Assembly (NCBI RefSeq): GCF_026672425.1
Contig: NZ_JAPPRC010000003.1
Span: 1 to 64,000, forward strand
Direction of reading: 5' to 3'
Length of the DNA: 64,000 nt
DNA from: Pannonibacter sp. SL95
Lineage (GTDB): Bacteria > Pseudomonadota > Alphaproteobacteria > Rhizobiales > Stappiaceae
Under the pieces are notes generated by a model. It worked only from the letters and a program-made list of their open reading frames with translations. It had not been told where the DNA came from and did not search any database. The translations under genes were made by a program, and so were the position numbers. Below are positions 61,861 to 64,000 of this stretch, piece after piece (within the stretch, counting starts at the first letter, position 1; each line of letters opens with the position of its first letter).

Positions 61861-62604
61861 ATGCGCCAGTCCAGCCTTCTCTATTTCGACGGCGTCAGTG
61901 TTTCCTTCGACGGGTTCCGCGCGCTCAATTCGCTCTCGCTGGTGATCGAGCCGGGGGAAATGCGGGCGATCATTGGCCCCAATGGCGCCGGCAAGACGAC
62001 GATGATGGATGTCATCACCGGCAAGACCCGGCCCGACAGCGGCGAAGTGTTCTTTGGCGGCGCCACGGACCTTACCCGCATGGATGAAGCGGCGATTGCG
62101 GAACTCGGCATTGGCCGCAAGTTCCAGAAGCCGACCGTGTTCGAGAGCCATACCGTCTGGGACAATCTGGAGCTGGCGCTGAAAGCGCCGCGCGGGCCGT
62201 TCTCGACGTTGTTCCATGTGCTGCGCCCTGCAGAAAGAGCCCGCATCGAGGACTTGCTGGAGCTGATCCGGCTCGGCAGCCGGCGGGACGATCTGGCGGC
62301 CAACCTCAGCCACGGCCAGAAGCAATGGCTGGAGATCGGCATGCTGCTGGCGCAGGAACCGCAGCTGCTTCTGGTCGACGAGCCGGCAGCCGGCATGACC
62401 GACGCGGAGACTGCCGAGACGGCCGATCTCCTGCGCGACATCAACAAGACCCGCTCGGTCGTGGTGGTGGAACACGACATGACCTTCATCCGCGCGCTGG
62501 GCGTCAAGGTGACGGTTCTGCACGAGGGATCGGTGCTGGCCGAGGGCTCGATCGACCACGTGTCGTCGGACGAGCGGGTGGTGGAGGTTTATCTCGGGCG
62601 GTGA
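61861..62604 (+). CDS. urtD: Urea ABC transporter ATP-binding protein UrtD
   Basis: A 247-residue ATPase. Walker A GPNGAGKTT, signature LSHGQKQWLEIGMLLAQ (Urt/Liv-type variant), Walker B LLVDEPAAGM, H-loop VEHDM. Starts 3 bases after urtC. Together with UrtE it drives the importer. Confidence 0.94.
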   Translation: MRQSSLLYFDGVSVSFDGFRALNSLSLVIEPGEMRAIIGPNGAGKTTMMDVITGKTRPDSGEVFFGGATDLTRMDEAAIAELGIGRKFQKPTVFESHTVWDNLELALKAPRGPFSTLFHVLRPAERARIEDLLELIRLGSRRDDLAANLSHGQKQWLEIGMLLAQEPQLLLVDEPAAGMTDAETAETADLLRDINKTRSVVVVEHDMTFIRALGVKVTVLHEGSVLAEGSIDHVSSDERVVEVYLGR

Positions 62605-62630
62605 AGCAATAGCCCGCCCGGCTTGTCTGG

Positions 62631-62785
62631 CCGCCCTCTCCCCCCTTGAGGGGGAGATGCCCCCTTCAGGGGGCAGAGGGGGGTGTCAGCCTCTCAGACC
62701 ATGAGAGCGGCAGGAACGTGTTTGGGCGCCGCCACCCCCCTCTGTCTGCTGATGCAGACATCTCCCCCTCAAGGGGGGAGAGGAA
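62631..62785. repeat. Long inverted repeat between urtD and urtE
   Basis: CCGCCCTCTCCCCCCTTGAG (from 62631) and its inverse ending about 62785 form a stem of roughly 25 bp. Between them a second pairing, AGAGGGGGGTG (62684) with CACCCCCCTCT (about 62733), makes a long hairpin. It is not found elsewhere in the window in the same form. It lies inside the urt operon, 27 bases after urtD. Confidence 0.7.
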
Positions 62786-62892
62786 GCCGCGGCAAGTTGG
62801 AAGGCAATGCGCGACGGTTGGTCTGTTTCGGACCTCCCTCCACGGGGGGCGAAAACAGGCGGTGGCGTTTGATGGCGAATTCGGAGCAGACC

Positions 62893-63588
62893 ATGCTGAG
62901 CGTTGAGAAGATTGATCTGCATTACGGGGCCGCGCAGGCGCTGAAGGCGGTGTCGCTGGAGGCGAAGGTGGGCGAAGTGACCTGCGTCATGGGACGCAAC
63001 GGGGTGGGGAAGACGTCGACCTTGCGCGCGATTGCAGGGCAACAAGACATCAGTGCCGGACGCATCCTGTGGAATGGGCAAGACATTTCGAAGCTGGCGC
63101 CGCATCAGCGGGCAAAGCTCGGCATTGCGGTGGTGCCGCAAGGGCGCGAGATATTCCCGCTCCTGAGCGTGAAGGAAAACCTCGAAACCGGTTTTGCACC
63201 TCTGCCCTGGCGCGACCGCAAGCTCCCGGCCGAGATCTTCGAGCTGTTTCCGGTGCTGAAGGCGATGCTGTCGCGTCGCGGCGGCGACCTTTCGGGCGGC
63301 CAGCAGCAGCAGCTCGCCATTGCCCGCGCCCTCGTCACCCGGCCGCGCCTGCTGATCCTTGACGAGCCGACCGAAGGCATCCAGCCGTCGATCATCAAGG
63401 ATATCGGCCGGGCCATCGACTGGTTGCGGCAGCAAGGCACGATGGCCATCGTTCTGGTGGAGCAATACTTCGAATTTGCCCGCGATCTGGCTGACACATT
63501 CGCGGTCATGGACCGCGGCGAGGTGGTCATGGCCGGCGCGCGCGCCGAGCTGGACGAGCAGGAAGTCCGCCGCCACCTGACAGTTTAG
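62893..63588 (+). CDS. urtE: Urea ABC transporter ATP-binding protein UrtE
   Basis: A 231-residue LivF-like ATPase: Walker A GRNGVGKTS, signature LSGGQQQQLAIARALV, Walker B LLILDEPTEGI, H-loop VEQYF. The family starts MLSVEKIDLHYGAAQALKAV; ATG 62893 has GGAG 6 bases upstream. ATG 62872 is an in-frame alternative with a weaker site. Last gene of urtABCDE. Confidence 0.93.
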   Translation: MLSVEKIDLHYGAAQALKAVSLEAKVGEVTCVMGRNGVGKTSTLRAIAGQQDISAGRILWNGQDISKLAPHQRAKLGIAVVPQGREIFPLLSVKENLETGFAPLPWRDRKLPAEIFELFPVLKAMLSRRGGDLSGGQQQQLAIARALVTRPRLLILDEPTEGIQPSIIKDIGRAIDWLRQQGTMAIVLVEQYFEFARDLADTFAVMDRGEVVMAGARAELDEQEVRRHLTV

Positions 63589-63677
63589 ACGATCCCTGAG
63601 GTCACCGGGCGATCAATGGTCACGCTGTTGACACGCTTTGCCTTAGACTAGCCGCGATTCGATTGCGGAGAGACGGG

Positions 63678-64000
63678 ATGAAGCGCGCGCTGATCGCACT
63701 GGCCGGAACGGGCCTCGTCGTCGGGACGGCTGTGTTCGTTGTGCCCATGTTCCTTCCGCGCGAGGCGATCAAGGCGCGGGTGGTGCAGGAGCTGGAAGCG
63801 GCCACAGGCTGGTACCTCAGGGTCGATGGCGGCGTCGAGGTGTCGCTGTTTCCCGGCCTGCATCTGACTGCGAAGGACGTTGGCCTGTCCGGTGAGGCGG
63901 GCACACGCGGGCTGGAATTTGCCAAGGCGGAGGCGGTGGAGTTCTCGCTCGCCTGGGGCGCGCTGTTTGGCGGCGCGGTTCAGGTGACCGGTGTGCGGCT
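63678..64000 (+). CDS. AsmA-family protein, N-terminal part (continues beyond window)
   Basis: The frame opens at ATG 63678 after GGAGAGACGGG and stays open to the window end (107 codons). MKRALIALAGTGLVVGTAVF is an N-terminal membrane anchor, followed by REAIKARVVQELEAATGWYL, the AsmA N-terminal pattern, and SLFPGLHLTAKDVGLSG. Such proteins affect outer-membrane assembly or lipid transport. 3' end not in window. Confidence 0.78.
   Translation, partial: MKRALIALAGTGLVVGTAVFVVPMFLPREAIKARVVQELEAATGWYLRVDGGVEVSLFPGLHLTAKDVGLSGEAGTRGLEFAKAEAVEFSLAWGALFGGAVQVTGVR

Overview
High-GC alphaproteobacterial chromosome, most likely order Hyphomicrobiales/Rhizobiales. This is inferred from the rpoH2, carD, fdxA, S4-protein and helicase gene order, an Irr/ICE-type iron box, an Irr-style imelysin locus, and urtABCDE beside a transporter-linked sensor kinase. 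No species is claimed.

Positions 1 to about 22,900 are the right part of a prophage. It combines a Mu-like head region (protease/scaffold, decoration protein, capsid, gp36/gp37-like) with a P2-like contractile tail (sheath, tube, E/E' chaperone with a lambda-type slippery site, tape measure, U, X, D, V, W, J, I, fibre). A Mu-like right end follows, with a Com-type zinc finger, a DNA methylase and a PLP-fold enzyme in three overlapping genes. The protease, tape measure, X and glycine-rich fibre genes carry frameshifts, so the phage looks defective unless these are assembly errors. An AT-rich gene with a caspase/CHAT-like His/Cys signature sits between V and W as a moron.

22,900 to 36,300 is host housekeeping: a thermonuclease-like exported protein, an M48 lipoprotein protease, rpoH2, carD, fdxA, an S4-domain protein that seems to start at CTG, a helicase whose Arg/Gly-rich tail is out of frame, and pyruvate carboxylase. 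Several intergenic regions hold hairpin-rich dispersed repeats, two of them enclosed by paired terminators.

36,558 to 39,195 is an IS1595-family (ISXO2-like) element with matching terminal inverted repeats. It carries a DinD-like protein with a winged-helix-like tail and a DUF3223 protein downstream of, and apparently co-transcribed with, the transposase.

39,587 to 48,200 holds a TauE/SafE permease, a glutamine amidotransferase and a TerB-like protein, then an iron operon (imelysin, di-haem oxidoreductase, imelysin, DUF1513) behind an Irr-box-like palindrome, and a depolymerase-type esterase. 48,211 to 51,680 (minus strand) is a cobalamin-riboswitch-controlled operon: DUF1636 protein, ATPase, binding protein and permease. 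Next come a RES/Xre toxin-antitoxin pair, a two-component system whose kinase is fused to an NCS1-transporter-like domain, and the divergent urea importer urtABCDE that it probably controls. The window ends inside an AsmA-family gene.
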